From positions 1 to 60,167 of the IMG/VR virus record IMGVR_UViG_3300017989_000015: a DNA stretch of 60,167 nucleotides; one strand, written 5' to 3'. This document shows, piece after piece, positions 46,701 through 54,972 of the stretch. A program made the translations under genes and the position numbers. The first letter of the stretch is position 1; every line of letters begins with the position of its first letter. Below the pieces are notes generated by a model. The model saw nothing but the letters and a program-made list of their open reading frames with translations. It made no database searches and was not told the DNA's origin. This DNA comes from a virus.

Positions 46701-48154
46701 TGGTCTACCAATCCTTGATAGAACTCGCTGGCCGCACCAACCTGGGCCTCCATTGCCGTCTGCGTATCCATCATGCCGTCTTTGAGCCCTTGAAGAGCTG
46801 GCCCCACTTCGCCCTCTATAATCTGGGCGTAGGATGACCAGTGCTGCTCGGAGACCATCAGGCCCTTGGCCTCGGCCTCTTGTAGAATCAACTGCTCTGG
46901 ATAGTGTTCTCCAACGTCCATAGAGACACGTAACGCCTCTAGCATTCGTTCCTTGTACTCGGCATAGGACTCCGATGTACTAGCAATGCTGCGCGACATA
47001 TCGTCCTGCTGTTGGATAAACTGAGCCTCTTCTTCCCGGATGCGCTTTACAGATTTTGCGATGGCTAACCCGGCGGCAGCAATCGCCGTTGCCACTAGAA
47101 TGACCGGATTCGCCATCATTGCCGTAGTCAACGCGCCAAGGGCACCTATAAGACCGCCAGCACCAGAGATCGCAGACACTACCCCTACGATAGAAGGCGT
47201 CATTGTAAGCAGAACGCCCGTGACCGCCAGCACCTTCAGATCGAATTGTCCTAGGAAATCAGCCACAGAAAGTAGGGCATCCCCAAGCTCTAGCATTTTA
47301 CCCAGAGCAGGGATAATTCCCGCCTGCAATTTAGGCCCAAAGTCCTCAGCCCAGGCGATCACCTGTGGCCCATAGGTCCCCGCCAAATCAGCAAGCACCT
47401 TCATAACCTCTTGGAGGGCTGGCAAGAGGGCGACGCCGATACTATCCTTCACGTCTTGGAGCGTGTTCTTGAAGCTGCCCCAAATCTGATCTACAGACCC
47501 CATCGCATCAGGCATCGAGGCAGTATTGGTGGCAAGCTTCTCCATTACGACATTCATCAGAGCGGTCTGCTGTTCGGCCTTCGTCAGCGAATCGACTTCT
47601 CTCCCTAGCGATTGAGCATAGGCTTCGTTCGCCTCGGTTAGGTTCACTTGGACGCCCAAGTTGTCCAGGATCATAGGCGAGAGACGGCCCACACCCAGGA
47701 CGAGCGCGTTGAGCATATACTCCATAGACTCGCCCGTAGCCCGGGAAACCTTACCTAGATAGCCCATTGCGTCCGGGAGCTTCTGAGCGAAATCCACGCC
47801 GACAAGCTGGGCAGCCTGGTTGAATGTCTTCATCAACTCGGTACTGCCCACCATGCCCTGAGTTGCCTCGACCATCACGTCAATGGACCCACCCAGGTTA
47901 TCGAATGTTTGCGCGATGACAGGAATCTCTTTAGCGTCCAGAGCGAGCTTGACCATGCCAGCGCCAGCAGCAGATAACGCCGTTCCAGCCACGCCGAGAA
48001 CCTTCCCCACCGTGGAGAATAGGTTTTTTGTGGCCGCGGCAAGTTGCTGATTGCTTGCGTCCATCTGTTCGTTCTTTTTGACATACTCGCTCTGAGCCTT
48101 GATATACTGGCTCAGGTCGAGTATGGCTTGGAGACCAAACTTCTCATATGCCAT
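43736..48154 (-). CDS. Tape measure protein
   Basis: 1472 residues, predicted tail length of roughly 220 nm by the usual 0.15 nm per residue rule. The N-terminus has the standard YVKKNEQMDASNQQLAAATK coiled coil and hydrophobic segments near 300-370. The second half contains about five repeats of 65-80 residues around MGQIEVVGVYIMDYL and NPVWTQALAEAA. It sits between the tail-chaperone and Dit genes. The ribosome site is weak (AAAGG). Confidence 0.92.
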   Translation of the reverse strand: MAYEKFGLQAILDLSQYIKAQSEYVKKNEQMDASNQQLAAATKNLFSTVGKVLGVAGTALSAAGAGMVKLALDAKEIPVIAQTFDNLGGSIDVMVEATQGMVGSTELMKTFNQAAQLVGVDFAQKLPDAMGYLGKVSRATGESMEYMLNALVLGVGRLSPMILDNLGVQVNLTEANEAYAQSLGREVDSLTKAEQQTALMNVVMEKLATNTASMPDAMGSVDQIWGSFKNTLQDVKDSIGVALLPALQEVMKVLADLAGTYGPQVIAWAEDFGPKLQAGIIPALGKMLELGDALLSVADFLGQFDLKVLAVTGVLLTMTPSIVGVVSAISGAGGLIGALGALTTAMMANPVILVATAIAAAGLAIAKSVKRIREEEAQFIQQQDDMSRSIASTSESYAEYKERMLEALRVSMDVGEHYPEQLILQEAEAKGLMVSEQHWSSYAQIIEGEVGPALQGLKDGMMDTQTAMEAQVGAASEFYQGLVDHARKVEEIDGILAEAFDSDEFAEALEDMQDTAETQFDAMNESLADIMQGARDAEIDAQFNFNLERQQAEQAFQAEYNALIAAGREQEAADLAAKFADQESKASAAYSVQEQLRQRTILKQQLDQARAYVEELQKQRQFLIDRIMNQLEGSEKFMALNRAEKALMLSELGIDLAEQEKIELQHGINRVQIAHDSGVGVLNQMETTAEAALKILNFELDAARGIRDQLQSDWDNFSITLPELSGGDYGGGDTGKGFSGTAAKTKAAAKPLTATLDEVARDLDSSIKAVQDALDALPDIEVDEAAYAGLERMGEFVKRAMTSIYGWFDDPQYNLKAMIDDVKDYIAPLTEVFRLLDVGLNKAVPASSESYASDVDAYFGQVEFTGRHILDYLRTIADNPVWTQALEEAAAIVDNVVEVFKVLGITLTEEMTQPYRGEGAFEDLSIGGIKEKLGQIDMAGRQILDYLRQIASNPVWTQALAESAAIADNIVKVFKVLGVTLTEQMTQPYKGVGAFEDLSIGGIDEKLGQVDIAGRQIMDYLRTIASNPVWVQALDEASAIADNVVKVFKILDIGLTNLEPIKSFDRRGLQVKMGQIEVVGVYIMDYLRKIADNPVWTQALAEAADVAENVTKVFKVIELEFADLKPVASLDRRGLQVKMGQVELVGIYIMDYLKKISSNPVWTQALAEAAGIADNVTKVFAVLDINLAVTSPGVGFITRLTGFFEALKQGAPIVREGIKAVKEEWEKAGADIEADAGLTETIKKVFSILDLAGMINDLQVQTPLKPGQHYTSFSNVVVELFTDLEMNAAYIQEHLKIVDDLFTNGFDYSIQVSENIAAVFSNIGNAISAGMEIMNMSDEDNIWNINLLLNRIADLELAINAINNLTPIASGLGSIGIEDVPATTKTVGTDGVSIVQEGVIKALQAESDNLMGGAAWADQIRTAVRSAFEGTRMEMELNIVQDQAERRMVTFRIGRIERSLQTISMRLDTAGV
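44570..45600. repeat. Tape-measure coding repeats
   Basis: About five diverged tandem units of about 200-240 bp. Each encodes a GQ(I/V)-x5-Y-IMDYL helix, NPVWTQAL and NV-KVF. Unit boundaries alternate between two linker types (MTQPYKGVGAFEDLSIGG and LDRRGLQVK), suggesting duplication in two steps. Confidence 0.8.
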
Positions 48155-48155
48155 G

Positions 48156-48458
48156 CTATAGCCTTTGCTCTGCGTCCACTAGGGCCATCTTAGATTCGAC
48201 GTCTACAAATGCGATCATCTGCGCCTTGTCATCAGGCTCTAGGTCATCCCACTGATTTGGCGTCAGGCCCCACGCCTTCGCCGTCTTCAGCTCCTTGAAC
48301 CTGTAGCTCGTCTGCCAACTGCTTAGCTTCTTCTTGCCCAGTCGAGCGATTGAAGAGGCGTATAGCTGATCCAAGTCTTTGTTCTGCGACGCCCCTTGCC
48401 GCACTCTCAGCGCCCTTGCGAAAGCTGGCCACCGTTTCAGGATCAACCGCCTTCCCAT
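48156..48458 (-). CDS. Tail assembly chaperone extension (frameshift frame)
   Basis: This frame overlaps the upstream chaperone gene by 215 nt and continues the same region in the +1 (or -2) frame. The non-overlapping part, AWGLTPNQWDDLEPDDKAQM with AFVDVESKMA, is typical of the T part of siphovirus GT chaperones. It is probably made only by a ribosomal frameshift, not from its own start. I could not locate the slippery site with confidence. Confidence 0.7.
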   Translation of the reverse strand: MGRRLILKRWPAFARALRVRQGASQNKDLDQLYASSIARLGKKKLSSWQTSYRFKELKTAKAWGLTPNQWDDLEPDDKAQMIAFVDVESKMALVDAEQRL

Positions 48459-48936
48459 AGGACGCTACCTGTAGCTCGACCATGATTCGCTGTAATTCGA
48501 TAGGCGTTAGGCCATAGTAGAGGAGATACATCCACCGGCGCTCCGATGTCTTATCGGGTACGTCTATGAACGCTCCTTCTAACTGCTCAATCCAGGAGTC
48601 ATCTTCAGGTAGGTCAAATGAGATACCATAGGTCAGGAGGTATTTCTGTTTGGCCTCTTCTTGAGCAAGAGCTAGGTCCACGAGAGCGGCCTTGTGTGCG
48701 GCCCAGAGGCTCTTGCGCATCTCGGTCTGCTCCGGGTCTGCTGACTGCAGAACGTCCTCGGTCAGCACAAATTGCTGCACGTCGCCTAGCGCATTGGGCA
48801 AAGAATAGGTCGGAACATCTACAGGTTCTCCCCGTTCGCGGAATTGTCTTTCTACTTCGATAGCAATACGCTCAAGCAAAGCGGGCGATACCGCCTTGAG
48901 TTCGAGGGTTACGCCTTGTTCTGTTTCAAATTGCAT
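48244..48936 (-). CDS. Tail assembly chaperone (G-like)
   Basis: 230 residues beginning MQFETEQGVTLELKAVS, between tail tube and tape measure, the standard position. The middle has LLYYGLTPIELQRIM. The C-terminal end (QVQGAEDGEGVGPDAKSVG) is low-complexity, as expected where frameshifting occurs. AAGGGAGA site. It would coat the tape measure before tube assembly. Confidence 0.82.
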   Translation of the reverse strand: MQFETEQGVTLELKAVSPALLERIAIEVERQFRERGEPVDVPTYSLPNALGDVQQFVLTEDVLQSADPEQTEMRKSLWAAHKAALVDLALAQEEAKQKYLLTYGISFDLPEDDSWIEQLEGAFIDVPDKTSERRWMYLLYYGLTPIELQRIMVELQVASYGKAVDPETVASFRKGAESAARGVAEQRLGSAIRLFNRSTGQEEAKQLADELQVQGAEDGEGVGPDAKSVG

Positions 48937-48964
48937 GTGAGGTCTCCCTTAGAGGATTTATGCC

Positions 48965-49010
48965 CTCCTCTGACGGCTACCCAGGGAGACGGGAAGGGCC
49001 GCCAGAGGAG
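48965..49010 (-). other. Stem-loop between tail tube and chaperone genes
   Basis: CTCCTCTGACGGC pairs with GCCGCCAGAGGAG (12 of 13) around a 20-nt loop. No U tract. It may reduce read-through from the tail-tube gene, whose product is needed in excess. Confidence 0.65.
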
Positions 49011-49046
49011 AAAGCATCGAGGATATTAGAGGATCTATTCGGTTGT

Positions 49047-50591
49047 TTAGCCGACGATCTCAGCAACTTCCATAACCAGGCCAGTACCGGCGACGACATC
49101 GCCTACTGCAAATGCGCGGTTATAGTCACAGGCGATCATGCTATTCATGCCTACGACCGCTCCTGTAGCAGGAGCCAGCCAATACTCCCAGTTCCGCCCG
49201 CCGTTGATCGTGCGACCAACCACTCCGAACGGGTTACCACCAACTGTAGCGGTACCACAAATCCAGAAACAGTAAGAGTCGATTACGGCGATGTCCCTGA
49301 TGTCGGTGATGGCCGTCGCGCCCTCTGGCAGTGGAAGATCCCGCTCGGCCCAGGTGTCGCCGCCATCCTGCGTGTACCAAACCTCACCATCATCGTAGCC
49401 TACCCACCAGTTATGCTCGTCCAAGACCCCGCAGGAAAGCGCATCCGCAGCCGCTTGTGCAGCAGGTCCCGTAATGACCGACCAGTGAGCGCCACCATCA
49501 GCCGTCCATTGGATCTCGTTCGTATCTCCTACGGTTAGCACCTGGTAGCGGCTCGCAGCGTCTAGCGCATTCAGTGAGTCCGTCGCGCCAGTTAGCTGAA
49601 TCGTCCAGGTCGCGCCCGCATCAGCAGAGAAGTATACATTCCCACCAGCGCCAGCGCCCGTATCTGTGCAGACCCAAATCGCCTCATTACTCCAGGCAGC
49701 AATATCGTTGATCCACTCAGTATTCGTCGAGCCGACGTTTACGAGCGTCCAGCTCGCGCCTTCATCATCTGTATAGGCGACTCGAGCAGGCGTCCCAGCA
49801 ACGGTTATAGAGCAGGCTGCGAAGGCTCGCATGGTCGATTTATCAATCGGTACTGCGGCCAGTGGGCCTGCATCCTCAGCGACCGCAAACGGGTCTGCAG
49901 CTGAGGCTGTCCAGGTGTGACCAAAATCAGTACTCCAATAGATGATCGTCTCCTGAGCCACTGCCGAGGTATCTGAACAAATCAGATGCTCACAAACCTC
50001 TTGAGCAGGCCCGCAAGCGCCTCTGCACCGGTCTCGACCAACCGTAGCGACTCCCAACAGCGCCGTAGTCGCAGCATGAGCCCATCGTGTCTCGACCAAC
50101 GAGAAGTAGTCCACCGCGGTCATATAGGTGAACGTGAAGGTGCGCATCGACTCGCCAGCCGGAGCGCCATCTGGGTTACGTGATGCTAGTCCGGTCCTAG
50201 TCCCTGCCGAGATCAGCGTATCCTCATATACGATTCCTCGGTCATAGTTGTTAAATACGTTACGCTCGCCGCATTCTGACTGCTGGACGTAGACGGGCAC
50301 AGTACAATTGCGCCGGTCCAGAACCTCCAGCCAGTCAGCCGTCTTCCCAACTGGGAAGGTGATGTCAAACGTACCCTCTGCTCGCTGTCCCTGTGTGCGC
50401 AAGGCAACCAGGTGACGGCCTCGCCCAGATGGGTCAGGACAGAATGTTCTCGTCGTATCCCTCGACTGGCCGCTGTCATCTCCCATATCATGGCAGCCTA
50501 GCCAGTAGGTATCCCCGTTCGGCCCGTCAGGCTGAATGAAGATAGCCCCCATGTCGTTGTCCAACACCTCTGCAAAACTCGTTCGTGGCAT
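49047..50591 (-). CDS. Major tail tube protein fused to a BNR/Asp-box beta-propeller
   Basis: 514 residues. The first about 170 residues look like a siphovirus major tail protein (HLVALRTQGQRAEGTFDITF, FTFTYMTAVDYFSLV). Residues about 180-510 contain six Asp-box units: STDFGHTW, TDDEGASW, SADAGATW, TADGGAHW, TQDGGDTW and TINGGRNW. These mark a six-bladed sialidase-like propeller. Being part of the tube subunit, the propeller would decorate the tail surface. GGAGGAG site. Confidence 0.82.
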   Translation of the reverse strand: MPRTSFAEVLDNDMGAIFIQPDGPNGDTYWLGCHDMGDDSGQSRDTTRTFCPDPSGRGRHLVALRTQGQRAEGTFDITFPVGKTADWLEVLDRRNCTVPVYVQQSECGERNVFNNYDRGIVYEDTLISAGTRTGLASRNPDGAPAGESMRTFTFTYMTAVDYFSLVETRWAHAATTALLGVATVGRDRCRGACGPAQEVCEHLICSDTSAVAQETIIYWSTDFGHTWTASAADPFAVAEDAGPLAAVPIDKSTMRAFAACSITVAGTPARVAYTDDEGASWTLVNVGSTNTEWINDIAAWSNEAIWVCTDTGAGAGGNVYFSADAGATWTIQLTGATDSLNALDAASRYQVLTVGDTNEIQWTADGGAHWSVITGPAAQAAADALSCGVLDEHNWWVGYDDGEVWYTQDGGDTWAERDLPLPEGATAITDIRDIAVIDSYCFWICGTATVGGNPFGVVGRTINGGRNWEYWLAPATGAVVGMNSMIACDYNRAFAVGDVVAGTGLVMEVAEIVG

Positions 50592-50592
50592 G

Positions 50593-50940
50593 TTATGCCT
50601 CCTCCTCTACCGCTCGAATGAGCGCCCCGAGATCGAATTGAATGGCCCCCCAAACTGCCTGCTTCGCAATAGGCCCCTTGGCTCGCAAGTCGTCGATTGT
50701 CCAAATGCCTATGCGTCGCATCTCCCTGGCGATCCGCTTGGGAGTAAGTGCCTTGATGTCCAAGAAATCTTCCCAAGGAACGCCATAAGGGATCGCCGCC
50801 TCAAGGACTGTCTCATCTACCTGTCCCTCCTGGAGGGTCTCAGGCGGCACGAATGCTCGCTTGTAGTCCTCTCCGTCAGGCCATTGGATCAGCGCCGCAC
50901 CCTCGACTCGGCCCACTATTTTGACAGCCACCTTCTTCAC
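50593..50940 (-). CDS. Head-tail completion region protein
   Basis: 115 residues from a GTG overlapping the previous stop (GTGA). EMRRIGIWTIDDLRAKGPIA resembles a helix-hairpin-helix. It lies between the HK97 gp10-like gene and the tail tube, so a tail-terminator or neck role is likely from position alone. Confidence 0.65.
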   Translation of the reverse strand: MKKVAVKIVGRVEGAALIQWPDGEDYKRAFVPPETLQEGQVDETVLEAAIPYGVPWEDFLDIKALTPKRIAREMRRIGIWTIDDLRAKGPIAKQAVWGAIQFDLGALIRAVEEEA

Positions 50941-51446
50941 TTTGCGGCGTGGCCTGTCGTCTGTATGTACTCGCTCATCGCGTCCTCGATCTGTCTCTTG
51001 AACCATGGTATCCTCTTTTTCATTATCGCTACACCGAAACGACGCGGCTTAGTTCCCGGATGGTTCACATAGATTCTAAATACTGTATCCCCACCCCTCT
51101 TGCCCTTCGTCGAGCCGATCACGCCTGGCCTCGTCTTCGGTGAAAATATACTCGGGAAGGCCAACGCCTTCTTGTTGCTCTTGCCGGTATAGGCTCCCGC
51201 CCAAATCTCGTGAGGCTTTGTACCCCCTTCGACATAGGAGAAGATCTCGCCTTCTACATCGATCTCGATCCAAGGCGACGGCTCCTTGGTTGCCCAGACG
51301 TGCGTATGAAGCGTGATCTCCGGCTTGTTCTTCTCAGACCAATTCTTGAGAATGGCTCCATAATCCTCGCGGATGACGGTTCGGCCAGTACGTCGAGAGG
51401 CATTACGAATAACCCTCCTGAAGTCCTTGTCCTCGAACCGCTTCAT
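50937..51446 (-). CDS. HK97 gp10-like tail completion protein
   Basis: 169 residues from MKRFEDKDFRRVI with AAGGAG before the ATG. VRDGTKPHEIWAG-type sequence (VEGGTKPHEIWAGAY) and a late HPGTKPRRFGVAIMKK match the gp10 family signature (GT-xPHxI; HPGxxxxPF). It forms the head-tail joining ring or tail completion factor. Confidence 0.78.
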   Translation of the reverse strand: MKRFEDKDFRRVIRNASRRTGRTVIREDYGAILKNWSEKNKPEITLHTHVWATKEPSPWIEIDVEGEIFSYVEGGTKPHEIWAGAYTGKSNKKALAFPSIFSPKTRPGVIGSTKGKRGGDTVFRIYVNHPGTKPRRFGVAIMKKRIPWFKRQIEDAMSEYIQTTGHAAK

Positions 51447-51654
51447 CTTGATCTCCTTCATCAGGAGAACCATCTGCCATCTCCAATCTCAGGAACCGTT
51501 GTCGCATTCCCAGAGCGTCCCAGTCTCGCAGATCAACGTATAACCTGTCACCTGTTCGCCTGTACCAGATTCCAGTGATAGGCCCCTTGAACTTGCGCGT
51601 ACCCTCTCCGATCATGACCAGAATCAAGGGCGCCTCGCCCAACCTCGGTACCAC
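51403..51654 (-). CDS. Head closure protein candidate
   Basis: 83 residues from a GTG (GTG GTA CCG AGG). GIWYRRTGDRLYVDLRDWDA is beta-rich. Position between the gp6-like adaptor and the gp10-like gene fits the head closure gene. The start is uncertain; an internal ATG (MIGEGT) is also possible. Confidence 0.55.
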   Translation of the reverse strand: MVPRLGEAPLILVMIGEGTRKFKGPITGIWYRRTGDRLYVDLRDWDALGMRQRFLRLEMADGSPDEGDQDEAVRGQGLQEGYS

Positions 51655-51701
51655 CGGTGCCGTCGCAACTGGACGGCTTCTCGCTGCTCTGCATCAACCC
51701 A

Positions 51702-52349
51702 TTATGAGGATTCTCTGAGCAGCCTGTCAACAATGATCTCTGCCGCTCTCCAATCCGTCCATGCCATCTGAGCAAAGCCCACTGCGGGCACTGAAGATCC
51801 GCCATATCCTGAGCAAAGCTCCATCGCGCCTGTCCTGATGTTGTCTAGCTGCTCGGTGATCCAGAATAGATACCCTTGCCTCTGTGTGTCGCTCAGGTTC
51901 GGTCGGGCGCAAGGGCAATTGTGCCAGATGGCCGCGTCAATCACGTTGAGCTTGCGCATGTACATATCCATCGCCGGACTAATCGTACAGTCACAAGCGG
52001 CTGCGGATTCCCTGGCAGCGTTGATGTCGCCCGCTGCTATGCGCAGATAGGACTCGATCATTGCCACCGTATCCGCCTCGACCCTGGCTATCTGGTAAGA
52101 GTCTCCCAGAGTCCAAGTGATCGTCGTGCCTAGTGTCGTGTCTGCGACACTCGTGATCTTGCCGTACGTGTTAGCCGTAGCGTTATACAGAGGCATTCCT
52201 ACCTCTAGCCGGTCGCCCGTCAAGAAGGTAGCCGTCGCATCCGTCAAGGTCGTTCCAGCGCCAGCGGTGTCTATGCCAGAAATGATGGACGCGCATTGCC
52301 ATATTAGACTGTAATCGAACGCCTCGGCATAGCGCAGGTCGCAGGACAT
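51702..52349 (-). CDS. Head-tail adaptor (gp6/SPP1 gp15-like)
   Basis: 215 residues, starting one base after the preceding stop. Helical C-terminal half with CSGYGGSSVPAVGFAQMAWTDW, and LIEW-like Trp pattern. It comes after the 58-residue gene behind the capsid genes, as expected for the portal adaptor. Confidence rests on context. Confidence 0.65.
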   Translation of the reverse strand: MSCDLRYAEAFDYSLIWQCASIISGIDTAGAGTTLTDATATFLTGDRLEVGMPLYNATANTYGKITSVADTTLGTTITWTLGDSYQIARVEADTVAMIESYLRIAAGDINAARESAAACDCTISPAMDMYMRKLNVIDAAIWHNCPCARPNLSDTQRQGYLFWITEQLDNIRTGAMELCSGYGGSSVPAVGFAQMAWTDWRAAEIIVDRLLRESS

Positions 52350-52526
52350 CTATCGACGCCCCTGAGCAGAAATAGCCTGCATCCGCCCGTATATAGCCAT
52401 AGCTACTCTGCGATTCTTCCTCACTGAATCTTCCAGAGAGGCGGCAAAGGCGGACAGGTCTATCATCGTATTCATCTCGTCGATCTTTGCGAGAGCCTTC
52501 TTGATACTCTCTTGCTGACTAGGCAT
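52350..52526 (-). CDS. 58-residue helical protein
   Basis: Opens MPSQQESIKKALAKIDEMNT and closes AIYGRMQAISAQGRR; nearly all helix. It lies between the beta-helix protein and the adaptor with a zero-base junction to the latter. Unknown. Confidence 0.65.
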   Translation of the reverse strand: MPSQQESIKKALAKIDEMNTMIDLSAFAASLEDSVRKNRRVAMAIYGRMQAISAQGRR

Positions 52527-52536
52527 GTTCCCCCCT

Positions 52537-53511
52537 CTACGCTGGCCGTGCCACTGTCCAGCCGTCAGCGGTCACCTCAGCCTCAGCAACGTCGTCTGAG
52601 CGATTGCCCATCCAGTAGTCTGCCGCGCCTGCAGTGAATCCTCCGGCAATGCTGTAGTCGCCCTCAAAGATGTTTTCCGTCACGATGTTATCATCGCCTG
52701 GATTGCCACCGACGCTCGTCTGAAGCACCTGGGTAGCCGCATAGGCGTACCCGTTCTGCTGGAATCGGTTGCCCACGACCTCCGACCCGTTCATGGGGCA
52801 TATCACGTGGTTGTCGTTATCCCAGAACACATTGCCATTGATATGCTGACGATACGGGATAGCCAGCGGCGACGTCTGTAGCCATACGGCAATAGCTCCG
52901 CCCGCCACTGCGTTATGGAACAACTGGAATACGTTATTGACGATCCAAACGTCATAGCACCCATGCGTAGCGATGCCGTAGCGCCCGGTCGTCAACCCGT
53001 CAAACAGGTTGTCTGAAATCTGCGTCCGGATTGCAATGTCGTTGGCTCCCGTATCGGTGTGCCTTAGCTGAATACATGCTTCCGTCGTTGGAGCAAGAAA
53101 GCGGAATCCGCTCACTCGCCATCCAACAGCTCGCATATCCAGGCAAGGACTGGCTGCCGCACCGCTCTCCCAAGAAGGTGAATACCCCGATGGGCCTACG
53201 CCGATTATCGAGATATAACTGGGCGCCTCGGTATAATCGGGCGTTACTACGGTTTCGCTCAGAGAGTCTAGCACGTAGATCACGTCATAGCTGGTCATCA
53301 GCGAATTATCCACAGCTTCTTGCATGGTGGAAAAGGCTGACAAGGGGGTCTCTCCATTGCCCCCTACAGCGCCTGTCGCGGGAGACACGAACCACGCCTT
53401 GCTGTTGCAATTCGTGACCTGAGGCTCTGCCCCAGTGTTATCTACACCCCATATGAAGTGCCGGCCGTCTGTAACGAGCTGCGGCACTGCCACATTCTGC
53501 GGATAAAGCAT
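52537..53511 (-). CDS. Right-handed parallel beta-helix protein 1
   Basis: 324 residues from MLYPQNVAV, after GGAGGAG; a GTG at 53535 is in frame but lacks a site. WFVSPATGAVGGNGETPLSA is the N-cap, and the rest shows Asn/Gly-rich strands (IVNNVFQLFHNAVAGGAIAV) typical of pectate-lyase-like or tailspike helices. It probably degrades or binds host glycans. Related to the second beta-helix at 56945-57913. Confidence 0.8.
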   Translation of the reverse strand: MLYPQNVAVPQLVTDGRHFIWGVDNTGAEPQVTNCNSKAWFVSPATGAVGGNGETPLSAFSTMQEAVDNSLMTSYDVIYVLDSLSETVVTPDYTEAPSYISIIGVGPSGYSPSWESGAAASPCLDMRAVGWRVSGFRFLAPTTEACIQLRHTDTGANDIAIRTQISDNLFDGLTTGRYGIATHGCYDVWIVNNVFQLFHNAVAGGAIAVWLQTSPLAIPYRQHINGNVFWDNDNHVICPMNGSEVVGNRFQQNGYAYAATQVLQTSVGGNPGDDNIVTENIFEGDYSIAGGFTAGAADYWMGNRSDDVAEAEVTADGWTVARPA

Positions 53512-53581
53512 AACTCCTCCTATCGTGATGGGCACGTTCGAGCCAGAGACGGAATGATCGGCCCTGGATATTGCTTCATAG

Positions 53582-53827
53582 CTATCTCCTATTCCCCACC
53601 CGCCACGCCTTCCGAGTGCTGACTACCTCAGGCTTGGCCTTCCAAGCCTCAAGCATCGCCAGCGCATTCTCGTAGACATCGTAGGGCCAGGCGGCGGGGT
53701 TCTCTTCGCGTTCCTTAATGATGGTCTGAGCCTTCTGAATACTTATCCCATACCCCGCCTCAAGGAACGCTGCCATCTCTTTTGAGCCTGGCTTGAATTG
53801 TACAGTCACATGATCTGATCTAACCAT
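53582..53827 (-). CDS. Small protein after the capsid gene
   Basis: 81 residues: MVRSDHVTVQFKPGSKEMAA opens it, with KAQTIIKEREENPAAWPYDV in the middle. AAGGGAGA site. Position after the major capsid suggests a head accessory factor; unknown. Confidence 0.65.
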   Translation of the reverse strand: MVRSDHVTVQFKPGSKEMAAFLEAGYGISIQKAQTIIKEREENPAAWPYDVYENALAMLEAWKAKPEVVSTRKAWRVGNRR

Positions 53828-53874
53828 TATCTGTCTCCCTTATCTACCGCTCACTCACATCAAAGACTCCGCTG

Positions 53875-54963
53875 TTAGGGCGTTGTACCCGAACTAAAAT
53901 AAACTGCCCGGAAGTCAGTTACGCCCACGTATGAGGCATCGTCCCACGCGCCTACAATATCCTCGACCATGAACTCGATGTCTCCGGTAGCGAAGGAGCC
54001 CATTCGCATTGCGGCAGGCATGGTGCCCGTCAGAATGCTGATGTCACTCGTCTTCTGCATCACGGCAGGGCCATCGACTCCCTGGAGGCGAACCAGCGTG
54101 ACCGCTCGCGCCTCGCTCACATCAGCGAATAGATACCAGGGCACATTTGCACCAGCGGTCGTGATGTAAGGATCAACGTGAACGTCGTTGCCGGTCAGGA
54201 ACTGCCCCAGCACATTCCCGCCTGCGCCGCCATAATTGATGAGGTCTTGCAGGATCGACGCAGCCTGGATCTGGAGAATGGGCGGAATCACCAGGTGAAG
54301 CCGGCTCCACTCAATCGGGTTCCCCAAAGCGTCGGTACGCTGCATCATAGCATTGATACCGATAGCCAGATTCGCGGCTGTCAGTCGTCCGGTACCAGCC
54401 CAAGGCGCACCGAGGGCGGCCAGTGTAGCCTGAGTCGTCGCGTTGTCATAGAGAGCCGAGACATAGCTGTTCAGCCATCGTCCAGCAGCGCTCGCCATAC
54501 GCATCGGCGTGTCTTGAATCTTAGCCAGGTCGTCATTGAGCAAGGTTCGCCAGGAGAAGTCCATCTGACGGCTCCACTCTTCGACACCGTAGTAGATCAC
54601 ACTATCCACAATCGAATCCGTCTCAGCCTCACCCTTCTCGCCCCTCTTATAGAGAGTACCGGGCTCGGTCATGCGGAGCCGATCAACGTCTCGGAAGTCG
54701 GGAGCCCTGTCCAGATAGACATAGGCAGGCCACGATCCGATCTTGTACTGGTAGTCGGCCAGAAACTCTTTGCTCAGCGCGTCTGCAAAGTAGTATTGGA
54801 AATGCGCTGTGGTCATGGCCTCCTGAAACTGCTCACCGGTCATAGTCCGGTAGTCCCGGGACAGGTCTCTCAGTGCCGCTACATGCGTATCTACAGCAGC
54901 CTCGTTGAGAGGCGTCCGAGAAGCGATGGCGACATCCTCAATCCATCGAATGGTTCTATACAT
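53875..54963 (-). CDS. Major capsid protein (HK97 fold)
   Basis: 362 residues. MQKTSDISILTGTMPAAMRM and the late DIEFMVEDIVGAWDDASYVG fit the HK97/Mu gpT-like capsid C-terminus. YLFADVSEARAVTLVRLQG is a typical P-domain strand set. It follows the protease/scaffold and decoration genes. TAGGAGGACA site. It would assemble the icosahedral shell. Confidence 0.85.
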   Translation of the reverse strand: MYRTIRWIEDVAIASRTPLNEAAVDTHVAALRDLSRDYRTMTGEQFQEAMTTAHFQYYFADALSKEFLADYQYKIGSWPAYVYLDRAPDFRDVDRLRMTEPGTLYKRGEKGEAETDSIVDSVIYYGVEEWSRQMDFSWRTLLNDDLAKIQDTPMRMASAAGRWLNSYVSALYDNATTQATLAALGAPWAGTGRLTAANLAIGINAMMQRTDALGNPIEWSRLHLVIPPILQIQAASILQDLINYGGAGGNVLGQFLTGNDVHVDPYITTAGANVPWYLFADVSEARAVTLVRLQGVDGPAVMQKTSDISILTGTMPAAMRMGSFATGDIEFMVEDIVGAWDDASYVGVTDFRAVYFSSGTTP

Positions 54964-54972
54964 TTTGTCCTC

